From the NCBI RefSeq assembly GCF_036985595.1, contig NZ_BTPU01000050.1, positions 1-64,000 on the forward strand: DNA of 64,000 nucleotides, read 5' to 3'. The notes beneath the pieces were generated by a model, which ran no database searches, was not told the DNA's origin, and saw only the letters and a program-made list of their open reading frames with translations. Of this stretch, positions 9,321-18,462 are shown piece after piece. This DNA comes from Vallitalea maricola. Lineage in GTDB: Bacteria; Bacillota; Clostridia; Lachnospirales; Vallitaleaceae. The position numbers and the translations under genes are program-made. Positions within the stretch are counted from its first letter, which is position 1; each line of letters begins with the position of its first letter.

Positions 9321-9556
9321 CGTGCTTACTAAAGGAATAGAATTAGTAGATATTAGTGTAGAGATTATTTTCTTTAATGAACAATAGCTATTGATTATAA
9401 TTTATTAGATAGGCAAGTCTAGATTTTTTTAGTATACTATAAGAGATACATTAAAAGATGGTGGATACACTAACAATATTAAAAGAAGAGTATAGAATTG
9501 TATAGTTTATAAGAATTATATAAATTTATTTAAGAATAAAAAAGGAGTCCCTAACC

Positions 9557-10036
9557 ATGAGTAGTTATATAATGTACCTAGTAGCTATTACTTTACTAAT
9601 TATTTCCTTTTATAAAGACAAGAAAAAAACCAAAAAGGCTTTAAAAAAAGCTTGGAAATCATTTAATAATATCCTTCCTCAGTTTCTAGGAGTAATATTG
9701 TTTGTTGGTATATTACTCTCTATATTCGATGCTGAATTTATCTCTAAGATTATAGGAGCTAGGTCAGGCTGGATAGGGGTTATTGCCTCAGCTGTTATCG
9801 GAGCAGTAACATTAATCCCAGGATTCGTTGCATTTCCAACCGCTTCAATGTTACTTGAAAGTGGAGCAGGATATATGCAAATAGGTGCATTCATATCAGC
9901 ACTAATGATGGTAGGAGTAATCACAGCACCCGTTGAGATTAAGTACTTTGGTAAAAAACTTACTATAATAAGAAATGTGTTAGCCTTTATATTTTGTTTT
10001 ATCGTAGCATATATCATTGAGAAGGTGGTGGCTTGA
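9557..10036 (+). CDS. Permease half-protein, ArsP/YraQ-like, first of a pair
   Basis: The 159-residue protein has a short charged N-terminal loop (DKKKTKKALKKAWKS) and about four hydrophobic segments, including the GAVTLIPGFVAFPTASMLLE stretch with a glycine/proline break. This layout matches one half of two-domain permeases of the DUF318/ArsP-YraQ type, which are normally near 300 residues with an inverted repeat. The stop overlaps the possible start of the next gene, which encodes the other half. Start ATG 9557 has AAAGGAG upstream. A substrate cannot be inferred. The two halves probably assemble in the membrane as a heterodimer. Confidence 0.65.
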   Translation: MSSYIMYLVAITLLIISFYKDKKKTKKALKKAWKSFNNILPQFLGVILFVGILLSIFDAEFISKIIGARSGWIGVIASAVIGAVTLIPGFVAFPTASMLLESGAGYMQIGAFISALMMVGVITAPVEIKYFGKKLTIIRNVLAFIFCFIVAYIIEKVVA

Positions 10037-10038
10037 TT

Positions 10039-10569
10039 ATGAAGACTCTAAAAAGATATACTTTTGCACTAATCATTATAGCTACAATAATATTACTATT
10101 AATATTTAATAGAGAGATAGGTTTAAAAGCCATAAAAATTACAGGCAGTAATCTAAAAGAAATGATTCTTGTCATACCACCTGTTTTTATACTATTAGGA
10201 TTATTGGATGTATGGGTTCCAAAAGAGACCATGATGAAATACATGGGAGATAAATCAGGTATTAAGGGAATAGTTCTATCAATAATACTTGGTTCAGCAG
10301 CAGCAGGACCATTGTACGGTGCGTTTCCTATAGCAGCTGTATTTATGAAAAAAGGAGTAAAATTCAGTAATGTATTAATATTCATAGGGGCTTGGTCAAC
10401 CACCAGAATACCAATGTTCCTATTTGAAATGTCAGCTCTAGGAGCGAGATTTGCTGTAACAAGATTACTGATAGATGTCCCTGGAATAATTATAATTGCC
10501 TTTATTCTGAATGGATTAATCAATAAAGACGAAGTAAAAAAAATATATGAAAATGCCAGCTCAATGTAA
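10039..10569 (+). CDS. Permease half-protein, ArsP/YraQ-like, second of a pair
   Basis: This 176-residue protein has about five hydrophobic segments and the conserved block LGSAAAGPLYGAFPIAAVFMKKG. That block corresponds to the GAVTLIPGFVAFPTASMLLE stretch of the preceding gene, so the two genes look like the two halves of one inverted-repeat permease. I prefer the ATG at 10039, two bases after the previous stop, over a TTG at 10033; AAGGTGG lies upstream. The family is known from members such as the ArsP/YraQ permeases. The cargo of this pair is unknown. Confidence 0.65.
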   Translation: MKTLKRYTFALIIIATIILLLIFNREIGLKAIKITGSNLKEMILVIPPVFILLGLLDVWVPKETMMKYMGDKSGIKGIVLSIILGSAAAGPLYGAFPIAAVFMKKGVKFSNVLIFIGAWSTTRIPMFLFEMSALGARFAVTRLLIDVPGIIIIAFILNGLINKDEVKKIYENASSM

Positions 10570-10578
10570 TGGCTCATA

Positions 10579-11994
10579 CTATTTTTTATCTATATGTAGT
10601 CTATCTATATCAATCTCTTGAAAATCAGGAGTGGATAGTTGTAAGAGGTAAGAGGAATGCCCTTTTAATTCCTTGATATCTATTGTCATTATGGAAAAAC
10701 CTAATCTATTAGGTATTCCTATAATAGCTATTTGATTACCCTTCTTATAAACTTCTTGGGGAGTGAAATTAAATAGCAAAATACCTCTTTTATCATTATT
10801 AATAGTTATAACAGGTTTGATAGTTAGATTATGCAAGAAATCGGCTTGTTTATTGATATCAGAGGGTATAGGAAATAGCATATGCATATTTTCGCATATC
10901 TTTGTAGGAACGTAAGCCCAGCCTTTTTCATAGGTATCTTTCCAGATTGGGTCATATATAGGTCTTACATATTTTGGATTTTCGTAAATGATATTGAATT
11001 CAATATTTTTACCTGTTTTTTTAACAGATTCCAAATCATTAATTTTAGTAATATAATTATCTAATGGTTCTCTGCAATCTTGTTTTGTAATTCTGGTATT
11101 ATTTTCTATGGGAATAAAATTAGATAATTCTTTTTTAATAAGAGCATTTTCTTCTTGTAGTTGTTCTAGTGTCATTGTTTTACTGGAAGATAAAAATGTT
11201 CTTTTGACAGTGTTTTCTTCAATGATCTTCTTAAGATAATCAAACTTTATGGCATCACCATAGATCAGGTCAATCTCATAACCTTGTAGAGTTGCTAGTT
11301 GGAAAAGGAAATCTTTTGTATTAGAATTATCCGATAGCAGATTATCTTGAACAATAGAAATAACCTGTGCACCTTTTCGCTCTGGTCTACCTATAAAGAT
11401 AACTTGATTTTCATACTGCCTAATGTTATCTACATCAAAATTATAGATTAGAAAATTAATGTTTCTATGAAAATCTATACTTACGGAATTGAATGCCAGG
11501 TCACCAATAAAATCAAAATTACTGCTTCCTCCAACAGGATAAATAAATATCTTGTGGTGAGCATTAGTAATCTTATCTGGAAGGTATAACCAATTTCTGA
11601 AATAGAAATCCTTCCAACTTGAATCATAAGTAGGTCTCATATATTCAGTATCATTATAGATCACATTAAAATCAATATTTTTGCCTTTGTCTATGGCATC
11701 TGGTAGTGTATATGTCTGAAAAGAAGGTATTTTATCATAATATCCTCTATAAGGTTTTTCATATAATACATTTTGTTCTTCTGGGAATATTCTTTCAAGA
11801 GCTCCTTTCAATCTTTCATTCTCTCTTTGAAGTTCAATAGTATCATTATCATTAAGAATAAGGGTGACAGGAACATAGTCATCACTCTTTATGTTTTTAA
11901 TGATTAATATACAGATGAACAAACAGATTATTATTGTAGAGGAAAATAATACTAAGCTACTCTTTTTTATTGATACTAACTTTATATTTTTCAG
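10579..11994 (-). CDS. Membrane-anchored, internally duplicated protein of unknown function (probable CTG start)
   Basis: From the proposed CTG start the product has about 471 residues. It begins with a charged N-terminus and one membrane segment (SLVLFSSTIIICLFICILII), then a short coiled coil (ELQRENERLKGALERIF). Two copies of a domain of about 180 residues follow. The copies share GKNIDFNVIYNDTEYMRPTYD versus GKNIEFNIIYENPKYVRPIYD, then the pattern W-KD and a LP-KI or VP-KI motif. A second coiled coil (LEQLQEENALIKKEL) precedes copy two. An ATG is missing: the frame is open upstream to a TAA at 12016-12018, and a TTG at 11922 would cut the membrane segment. A GGAGG site (12004-12008) lies nine bases before the CTG at 11992-11994. 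The outer part is probably extracellular. I do not recognise the domain. Confidence 0.6.
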   Translation of the reverse strand: MKNIKLVSIKKSSLVLFSSTIIICLFICILIIKNIKSDDYVPVTLILNDNDTIELQRENERLKGALERIFPEEQNVLYEKPYRGYYDKIPSFQTYTLPDAIDKGKNIDFNVIYNDTEYMRPTYDSSWKDFYFRNWLYLPDKITNAHHKIFIYPVGGSSNFDFIGDLAFNSVSIDFHRNINFLIYNFDVDNIRQYENQVIFIGRPERKGAQVISIVQDNLLSDNSNTKDFLFQLATLQGYEIDLIYGDAIKFDYLKKIIEENTVKRTFLSSSKTMTLEQLQEENALIKKELSNFIPIENNTRITKQDCREPLDNYITKINDLESVKKTGKNIEFNIIYENPKYVRPIYDPIWKDTYEKGWAYVPTKICENMHMLFPIPSDINKQADFLHNLTIKPVITINNDKRGILLFNFTPQEVYKKGNQIAIIGIPNRLGFSIMTIDIKELKGHSSYLLQLSTPDFQEIDIDRLHIDKK

Positions 11995-12167
11995 TTTAGG
12001 TAACCTCCAATATATTTATTAATAGATTTTTATGTAATAAGTATTAGATATTATAAATATATTGAGAAAGTATAAAGCTTAGAAGTGATAAGGGTAAAAT
12101 TAAGGTTGACTTTACTAATGGTTTCTATTACAATATAAAAAAAGAAAGAGGTTGTTAAAATGAGGAA

Positions 12168-12272
12168 TATTCTTAACTAGACGATGAATTTAATATAAAA
12201 AGCAGTGAATGACATTTTGTTCTATAGAAATGTTTATTTTGGTATGCTTTTTTAGAATCTAAGTTAAGAATA
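12168..12272. repeat. Long nested inverted repeat (possible small RNA or MITE remnant)
   Basis: Outer arms TATTCTTAACT (12168-12178) and AGTTAAGAATA (12262-12272) are perfectly complementary. Inner arms AAAAAGCA (12197-12204) and TGCTTTTT (12245-12252) pair as well. The element lies in the 528-bp gap between a minus-strand and a plus-strand gene, where no coding region is seen. Confidence 0.5.
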
Positions 12273-12304
12273 AGTTGATTAACATCCTTTTGATATATCT
12301 CATT

Positions 12305-12430
12305 GTGATTATATCTGTACTTAATGTACAGATTTATTTGTGTTATAGGAAAGTCCTAAAGGCGTAGCCGCTTTTGTTCTTTCAGTGAAAAAGGCTGTAG
12401 ATAGCTAATTATTCTATCTACAGCTTTTTT
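12305..12430 (+). ncRNA. Candidate structured RNA ending in a terminator
   Basis: A row of small hairpins (ATCTGTAC/GTACAGAT; AGGA-AAG-TCCT; CTTTT/AAAAG) is followed by a strong stem, GCTGTAGATAG (12394-12404) with CTATCTACAGC (12414-12424), and six T residues. This looks like a short terminated transcript or a leader that ends before the hydrolase gene at 12523. I do not recognise it as a known riboswitch class. Confidence 0.4.
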
Positions 12431-12522
12431 AAATTTCTAAGATTGGGGGTGGTAAAAATGAGAATCAAATAATACACCTATTATTGCATTAAAATATAAA
12501 AGATTAAAGGAGAGATTCAATA

Positions 12523-13275
12523 ATGCCATATTATAATTACAATAACAAAAGAGTACACTACATTGATGAAGGACAAGGAAAAGCTATTGTATTACTAGCT
12601 GGAAATACGGCTTCATCTGCTGTTTACAAAGGAGAGATAGAATATTTTTCTAATGAGTTTCGAGTTATCTGCCCTGATTATATAGGATATGGAAAATCTG
12701 ATAGAGTAGAAAAGTTTTCATATGATTTCTGGTGGGTGAATGCTATGATGACTTGTGAATTAATGAAATCACTAGGAATAGAAGAATGGATAGCAGTTGG
12801 TTCTAGTGGTGGAGGTTTTATAGCTATCAATATGTCAATTATCGAGCCGCAAATGACCAAAGGTGTAATAGCTGACAGTATTTCTGATGAATACGTTTCT
12901 TCTGATTTAGCAGATAGACTATATAATGAAAGAAAAGAAAAATCAAAACAACAATGCATGTTCTGGGAATATGCTCAAGGAAAGGATTGGGAACATATAG
13001 TTGAATTAGATACTAAAATGATATATGAAGCGTCAAAAAAAGAGGAAAGTATTTTTAAAGGTAAGTTAGAAGATGTAAAATGTCCAGTACTTATTATAGG
13101 TAGTTTAGTAGATGAAGCAATACAAAATATTGAAAAAGCAGCTAGCAACATAGCATCAAAGATATTGACATCCAAAGTTATACTTTATCCCAAAGGTAAT
13201 CATCCTTTTATGTGGAGTTGCCCTGATATATTTCGTAAAGAATCAAGTAATTTTATTAATGAAATAAAATTATAG
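12523..13275 (+). CDS. Alpha/beta hydrolase
   Basis: The 250-residue protein shows the fold of an alpha/beta hydrolase. There is an early strand IVLLAGNTASS with the oxyanion-hole region, then PDYIGYGKSD, and the nucleophile elbow VGSSGGGF with serine in the G-S-S-G-G context. The acid is probably in the VDEAI loop, and the histidine is in YPKGNHPFMW near residue 227. No signal peptide is present, so it acts in the cytoplasm. An AAAGGAGAG site precedes the ATG. It is followed 20 bases later by a GNAT acetyltransferase gene. The substrate is unknown. Confidence 0.85.
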   Translation: MPYYNYNNKRVHYIDEGQGKAIVLLAGNTASSAVYKGEIEYFSNEFRVICPDYIGYGKSDRVEKFSYDFWWVNAMMTCELMKSLGIEEWIAVGSSGGGFIAINMSIIEPQMTKGVIADSISDEYVSSDLADRLYNERKEKSKQQCMFWEYAQGKDWEHIVELDTKMIYEASKKEESIFKGKLEDVKCPVLIIGSLVDEAIQNIEKAASNIASKILTSKVILYPKGNHPFMWSCPDIFRKESSNFINEIKL

Positions 13276-13295
13276 ATTGATAGAAAGGGGAGAAC

Positions 13296-13757
13296 ATGAA
13301 TAATATTGAAATTAGACAATTGAGCAAAGATGAAAAAATACCATATGATTTATTATTGTTAGCAGATCCTTCAAAGGAATTGATTGATGAATATTATAAT
13401 AGAGGTATCTGCTACGTAGCTTATGATATAGATAAAATAGTAGGTATTTATGTTTTATTAAAAACAAGACCCTTGACAATGGAAATCGTGAATATAGCTG
13501 TAGATGAAGACTATCAAGGAAACGGGATAGGTAAAGCTCTTTTATATCATGCTATAAAAAAAGCTAGAGAAAACAGAGCAAAAATACTAGAAATAGGAAC
13601 TGGTAATTCAAGCATTGCACAATTAGCTCTGTATCAAAAATGTGGATTTCATATAGACAGTATTAATAAGGGGTTTTTTAGAAAACATTATAATGAAAAA
13701 ATATATGAAAATGGTATAGAATGTATTGATATGTTAAGATTAAGCATGGAAATATAA
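13296..13757 (+). CDS. GNAT-family N-acetyltransferase
   Basis: The 153-residue protein has the GNAT core. Beta strands carry IVGIYVLL, then VNIAVDEDYQGNGIGKALLYHAIKKA with the Q-G-N-G-I-G acetyl-CoA pyrophosphate loop. The NSSIAQLALYQKCGFH motif at the end of the fold is typical. The start lies behind GAAAGGGGA, 20 bases after the hydrolase gene, so the two are probably co-expressed. Substrate cannot be inferred. Confidence 0.88.
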   Translation: MNNIEIRQLSKDEKIPYDLLLLADPSKELIDEYYNRGICYVAYDIDKIVGIYVLLKTRPLTMEIVNIAVDEDYQGNGIGKALLYHAIKKARENRAKILEIGTGNSSIAQLALYQKCGFHIDSINKGFFRKHYNEKIYENGIECIDMLRLSMEI

Positions 13758-13830
13758 TAGATAAATAATATTTAAGTAATAAATATTTAAAGAAATTAGT
13801 AATCTTTTTTAATAGTTTTATGGTATTATC

Positions 13831-13858
13831 ATTACCATAAGTTGAAAATTATGGTAAT
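13831..13858. promoter_or_regulatory. Perfect inverted repeat upstream of a lipoprotein gene
   Basis: ATTACCATAA and TTATGGTAAT are perfect 10-base arms separated by eight bases. A further TTATGGTA copy starts at 13818. The repeat lies 30 bases before the coding start, so it could be an operator or an mRNA hairpin. Confidence 0.45.
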
Positions 13859-13887
13859 GAATATAACAAATGACAAGGAGAAATATT

Positions 13888-16884
13888 ATGAATCGAAATA
13901 CTAAGTTAATTATTCTTTTAATAGTAGCCATGAGTATAGTTCTAGCAGGCTGTAAAGGAAAGACTGATAATACTCAAGTGACTGATATTAATAGTGATGA
14001 AAAAGTGATTGATAATGCTGAATCAAAAGAGGCTAATACTAATAAATCAGATAAGGATAAAAACGGGTCAAGTGAAAACCTAGATGAAGAAGGAAAAATC
14101 AAAGAAAAAGATAATCTATCATTAGAAGAAAGTGACGGCAATGGGGTTAATGATAAGTATAGTAAATATCTACTGTTCATCAATGAAAATGATGATAATA
14201 CTCTATATTCATTAAATAAAGAAACCAAGGAATGTAAACAAATATTTGAACGAAGTATAGATAATTCTTATTCTAATGAGTTAATGAAACTTGATAAAAA
14301 GAATTACTTCATGTCAAACAACAAAATGTACTTATTGGATGGAGACTCATTCAAAACATCTTTAGTGAAATATATTGAATATCCAGTAAAATTTGCAGGG
14401 GATAAGATTCTATATTGTAAAGATAGTAATGTGTATATACAAAATATTGACGACGATAAAGAAATACTTTTACTAGAAAATAAGTACAATCTGAATGTAC
14501 TTCACGAAGATAACATTACATATATTCAGGTAGATGATTCAAAAGAAGATTATCTTAGACATATCTATAAATATAATATGGAAACTGCGAAATTAGATGA
14601 AATAATCAAATTTTCATTACATGATTGTAATTATAATGATGGGATACGAATAACTAAAAATAAAAATCTATACTTTCAAGCAGATTCTAAGATCAAGAAA
14701 TATGATTATGAAACTGATACAATAGTTGATTTACAAAAAGAAACTTATAATAAGAAAGTAACTGAGGATAGTTTATATGTGTATTCTCCATCTTATTCAT
14801 TTAATTCAATCTATGTGATTAATGGTAATAAATATATGAAAGAAGCTGATTTTCAAAATTTCATTCCTCCAAAAGGAGTAGTACTTGATGATGATATTTA
14901 TTTATTAACTACTAAAGGGCATATACTAAGTTTAGATAAGAAGACAACAGATATAATTGATATTCTATATTGGAATAAAGAGTCAGCAAATGACAGGTAT
15001 GATCAAGAAAAAATATTTAAATTAAAAGATGACAAGATGTATTATGAAGACTACTTGATGGATTTTTATACTGCAGAGGAAAAAGACATGTATAAAGCTA
15101 ATATAGTAGATTATTACTATATGGGTAATAAAGAACACAAATCAGAGTGTAATAATTCATATATGATTAAAGCTAAAAATACTTATTTGGAATCAGATAT
15201 CAATGAGGTTAAAGATGATATAAAAGAAGAATATAAGGAATTTGCATTTTCTTCAGAAATATTGGCTTATACAAGGAAAAAGGATAATCATCTAGTTATC
15301 ATTGATAGAAAATTTGGCGATACATTACTTACTACTGATTTTCCAGTCATTAATATTAAGGCTTACAGTAAACAAGTGTATTATACTAGATATGATGAAC
15401 AATTTGGTTTTTATTGTTACTCAAAAGATGAGCATAAATTAATTGATAAAAAAATGGTTTTAGATTATGCAGTTACAAACAAAAATATTTATTATAGTAC
15501 TAATTATCCAATAAGATTTTATTGTAAGGATAAATCTACTAATAAAATTACGTCTACAAATGATAGTGTACAATTAATGATGAGTGAATCAGATACATTG
15601 TATTTTGTTGAAAACCAATTATTATATAAAATAAAAGATAATAAGAATAAAAAAGAACTAATCAGTGTTATACCAAAAGGAGGAGCGGTTTCTCATTTAT
15701 TCATGCATAATAATCAAATTTACTCTGGTGACAGTGGAAGCATGTGTACTAGAATATTTAAATTTGACAAAGAATATAAGAAACCTGATGAGATATTATA
15801 CGAAGATGATAAGGCTCTAATATATGCAGTAGAAAACTCCTTATATACATATGATAAGATTAATAGGACAATTAAAAGCACTGTGGACTTCTTTTATCCA
15901 TCAGACAGTACACTAGCAATTACTGATGATGCAGTCTATATAAGTAATGATGATAGCATAGTTTTTAAAATTACCTTAAATACACTAGAGGTCAAAGAGT
16001 TCTATAAATCAATATTTGGTATGGGTGGAGAAGGAGACCCACTAGATATGTATATAGTTAATGAAAAGTATTGTGTAATAGGCAATAATAATGGAGTTGC
16101 ATCTCATGAAGGTATGACTATCATTGATATAGACACAATGAATAGAAAAGATATTAAAACTGGAAATTTGATATATGCATTGAATAATAAAGTATATTAC
16201 ATGGACGAGGATAATAGTTTGAAGGTAATTGATTTGACTAATGGATTTAATATTAATCCTAAGACAATATTAGATTCTGTTTCAGGCTATACAACTATTT
16301 ATAATAACAATATCATTTTTGAAAAGAGAAACGAACTGATTATGGTTGATAATAGAAATGATAATACAAAATTGATATGTAGTGATTTTAGTTATTTTAT
16401 AGGAACAAAAAAGGATAACATCTATTACAATAACATTAATGGAGAGCTGGTTAGATTAAATCTATCATCATTGAAAAAAGATGTGATAGGAGACAATTTT
16501 TATGATATAGTCGGCATATCTGATATTTATGGACAAACAGTTGTATTATACATGGATAATGATAGCAATTTAATCAGAGTAGATGATGACAAGACTATAT
16601 TAACCAGCAATATGTATGTTTCATATAAAACAACTAATGATACACTAGTATTCACAAAAGAAGGACAAGATGGAAACCAAATAAAAGATATTGTCTACTT
16701 TTATGAAATAGATACAGATAAAATGTATGAAATAAAGTTAGATAAAAATAAGACTGATAATGGTGAGCTGAATTATTTTATTGATGATGAAAAAATTACT
16801 ATAAAAATTGATAATAAAGAAGAGTGGTCTAGTAAAATTGATAACATAAATTGGTCAATTAAAAAAGAAATTTACTTAGATTAA
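13888..16884 (+). CDS. Large lipoprotein with beta-propeller-like (DUF5050-type) repeats
   Basis: The signal peptide ends in the lipobox VLAGC, so the protein should be lipidated and held on the outer face of the membrane. I chose the ATG at 13888 because CAAGGAGA lies between it and an upstream ATG at 13870. A low-complexity linker rich in K, D, N and S (about residues 25-80) follows. The remainder of about 900 residues has many repeated beta-strand units with motifs such as LYFVENQLLYKIKD, NIYYNNINGELVRLN and VYYMDEDNSLKVID. These are typical of YYxxx/DUF5050-type propeller repeats. It is paralogous in organisation to the 47.9-kb lipoprotein. No enzyme motif is visible; ligand or scaffold roles are possible. 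Confidence 0.75.
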   Translation: MNRNTKLIILLIVAMSIVLAGCKGKTDNTQVTDINSDEKVIDNAESKEANTNKSDKDKNGSSENLDEEGKIKEKDNLSLEESDGNGVNDKYSKYLLFINENDDNTLYSLNKETKECKQIFERSIDNSYSNELMKLDKKNYFMSNNKMYLLDGDSFKTSLVKYIEYPVKFAGDKILYCKDSNVYIQNIDDDKEILLLENKYNLNVLHEDNITYIQVDDSKEDYLRHIYKYNMETAKLDEIIKFSLHDCNYNDGIRITKNKNLYFQADSKIKKYDYETDTIVDLQKETYNKKVTEDSLYVYSPSYSFNSIYVINGNKYMKEADFQNFIPPKGVVLDDDIYLLTTKGHILSLDKKTTDIIDILYWNKESANDRYDQEKIFKLKDDKMYYEDYLMDFYTAEEKDMYKANIVDYYYMGNKEHKSECNNSYMIKAKNTYLESDINEVKDDIKEEYKEFAFSSEILAYTRKKDNHLVIIDRKFGDTLLTTDFPVINIKAYSKQVYYTRYDEQFGFYCYSKDEHKLIDKKMVLDYAVTNKNIYYSTNYPIRFYCKDKSTNKITSTNDSVQLMMSESDTLYFVENQLLYKIKDNKNKKELISVIPKGGAVSHLFMHNNQIYSGDSGSMCTRIFKFDKEYKKPDEILYEDDKALIYAVENSLYTYDKINRTIKSTVDFFYPSDSTLAITDDAVYISNDDSIVFKITLNTLEVKEFYKSIFGMGGEGDPLDMYIVNEKYCVIGNNNGVASHEGMTIIDIDTMNRKDIKTGNLIYALNNKVYYMDEDNSLKVIDLTNGFNINPKTILDSVSGYTTIYNNNIIFEKRNELIMVDNRNDNTKLICSDFSYFIGTKKDNIYYNNINGELVRLNLSSLKKDVIGDNFYDIVGISDIYGQTVVLYMDNDSNLIRVDDDKTILTSNMYVSYKTTNDTLVFTKEGQDGNQIKDIVYFYEIDTDKMYEIKLDKNKTDNGELNYFIDDEKITIKIDNKEEWSSKIDNINWSIKKEIYLD

Positions 16885-16932
16885 GAGGTAATAGTTTCTA
16901 TCTACAAAAATACTTAAGGAGAACTGATTGAA

Positions 16933-17427
16933 ATGGAAGATTTTGATGTAATATGGAATATATATTGTGAATCATTCCCAGAGAATGAACGTAGAAGTCT
17001 GAAACAGCAGATGGATATAATGAAAGAGGATGAATACAATTTGTATCCTGTAAAAGATAATAATATAATCGTAGGATTTTATACAACTTGGGATTTAAGC
17101 GATTTCGTATATATTGAGCATTTGGCCTTTGACAAAAATAGTAGAGGTAAAGGTCATGGCAGTAAGACTATAAAGAAAATAATAGATGATAGTAATAAGA
17201 TAATATTAGAAGTTGAAGAGCCAAATACACAAGAAGCCAAGAAAAGAATAGACTTCTATACACGACTAGGATTCAAACTTAATAACTATAACTATGTTCA
17301 ACCAGCCTATGATAAGAATAAAGAAAGCGTACCTCTACTTATTATGTCATATCCCTCACAGATTAGTGAGGAGGAATTCAATAGTATAAGGGACGAATTA
17401 TATCTAAAAGTTTATAAAGTAGATTAA
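16933..17427 (+). CDS. GNAT-family N-acetyltransferase
   Basis: The 164-residue product begins with DFDVIWNIYCESFPENERRS, a common N-terminus of GNAT proteins. It has the motif A segment IEHLAFDKNSRGKGHGSKTI with the R-G-K-G-H-G acetyl-CoA loop and a RIDFYTRLGFKLN ending. The start is 48 bases after the large lipoprotein gene behind AAGGAGA. The next gene lies on the opposite strand and converges on it, with only 13 bases between their stops and no clear terminator. Substrate unknown. Confidence 0.85.
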   Translation: MEDFDVIWNIYCESFPENERRSLKQQMDIMKEDEYNLYPVKDNNIIVGFYTTWDLSDFVYIEHLAFDKNSRGKGHGSKTIKKIIDDSNKIILEVEEPNTQEAKKRIDFYTRLGFKLNNYNYVQPAYDKNKESVPLLIMSYPSQISEEEFNSIRDELYLKVYKVD

Positions 17428-17440
17428 TATCCTAAAAGTA

Positions 17441-18076
17441 TTATTCAATAATTGAAATTACTTCTTGAATTGGTTTTCTACCGGGACTTTTAATTGGTAA
17501 ATTAGGAACTCCTATTGGAACTATAGCGGCAAGGTAAAAATCATTATTAGTAAATTGTACAACTTCTGATATTTCTCTAGCCGCATAGTTGCCGCTTGTC
17601 ATCCAGCAAGTACCATAACCCATAGCTGTAGCAGCTAGAGTTAAATTTTCTATTAATGCTCCTATACTTTGCATCTGTGGTGACATGCTAATTATGTGAT
17701 TTATTTCTTGCTCATAACCACCAGCTTCTTGTAATTCATCAAGACCAGTTGGAATATAGGAACTAGCATATACCAGAATTACAGCAGGAGCATTTCTGAA
17801 AAGAGTAGCGAATCTAACGAACTTGGTAAAAGCTGTTTTTTTGTTTTCATCATGTAATTTATCAGCAATCTCGCTATTTTTTCTCTCAATGGATTTTGCG
17901 ATCTCTTCAATCTTTTGTTTGTTCTTTACAACAACAAAATGCCAATTCTGAACATTCTTTGCTGAAGGGCAGTATGTGGAAGCTTCAAGTATTTTAGTTA
18001 TATTTTCCATTGGAATCTCTTGGTCAGTAAATTTTCTAACACTATGTCTATTATAGATGAAATCTAGATTATTCAT
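17441..18076 (-). CDS. Nitroreductase-family FMN oxidoreductase
   Basis: The 211-residue protein starts with NNLDFIYNRHSVRKFTDQEIP, the conserved R-H-S-V-R FMN-binding start of the nitroreductase family. It continues with ILEASTYCPSAKNVQNWHFVVV and a central MQSIGALIENLTLAATAMGYGTCWM segment that helps form the dimer and flavin site. Size is normal. It should reduce nitro or quinone compounds with NAD(P)H in the cytoplasm as a dimer. AAAGGA lies upstream of the ATG. The gene stands alone, convergent with the acetyltransferase gene. Confidence 0.92.
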   Translation of the reverse strand: MNNLDFIYNRHSVRKFTDQEIPMENITKILEASTYCPSAKNVQNWHFVVVKNKQKIEEIAKSIERKNSEIADKLHDENKKTAFTKFVRFATLFRNAPAVILVYASSYIPTGLDELQEAGGYEQEINHIISMSPQMQSIGALIENLTLAATAMGYGTCWMTSGNYAAREISEVVQFTNNDFYLAAIVPIGVPNLPIKSPGRKPIQEVISIIE

Positions 18077-18363
18077 ATATCATATATTCCTTTCTTCATT
18101 TATCATAAATATCAGCTATTCAACTTCTACACCAAAAATATGTTATCATGCTTAATACTATAATGATTAGAAAGTTGAGTTGTTTATATTATATAGTAAA
18201 AAATAAACTATGTATACGGCAAGAAAAATGTCGCATTAAAATTATTAGTCTTTTTCAGTAATGACAACTAATTATTAAGTATTTTTTCAAAACAGCTAAT
18301 AATTATACGCATTTTATTAAAAATATAATAATAAATGGCGTATTGCAAAATATGTTGAAATAA

Positions 18364-18392
18364 TTGAACAAAACAAAATTAAGTGATATAAT
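18364..18392 (+). promoter_or_regulatory. Sigma-A promoter for the 18.5-kb membrane protein
   Basis: TTGAAC and a perfect TATAAT are spaced by 17 bases, 70 bases before the coding start. The remainder of the gap 18077-18462 holds no gene. It contains an imperfect hairpin closed by ATACGC near 18303 and GCGTAT near 18340. Confidence 0.7.
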
Positions 18393-18462
18393 AAATATAA
18401 AATATATAATTGATATTCATATATTAATTTAATATTATGAAATTTATTGGAGGGTGTTAAAA

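Noticed and set aside
10014..10577. Long minus-strand frame opposite the second permease gene
   Set aside because: It mirrors a membrane protein with clear family blocks and has no start signal.
12340..12430. Known riboswitch (cyclic di-GMP or similar) before the hydrolase gene
   Set aside because: None of the conserved blocks of the classes I know is present, so only an unnamed structured candidate is reported.
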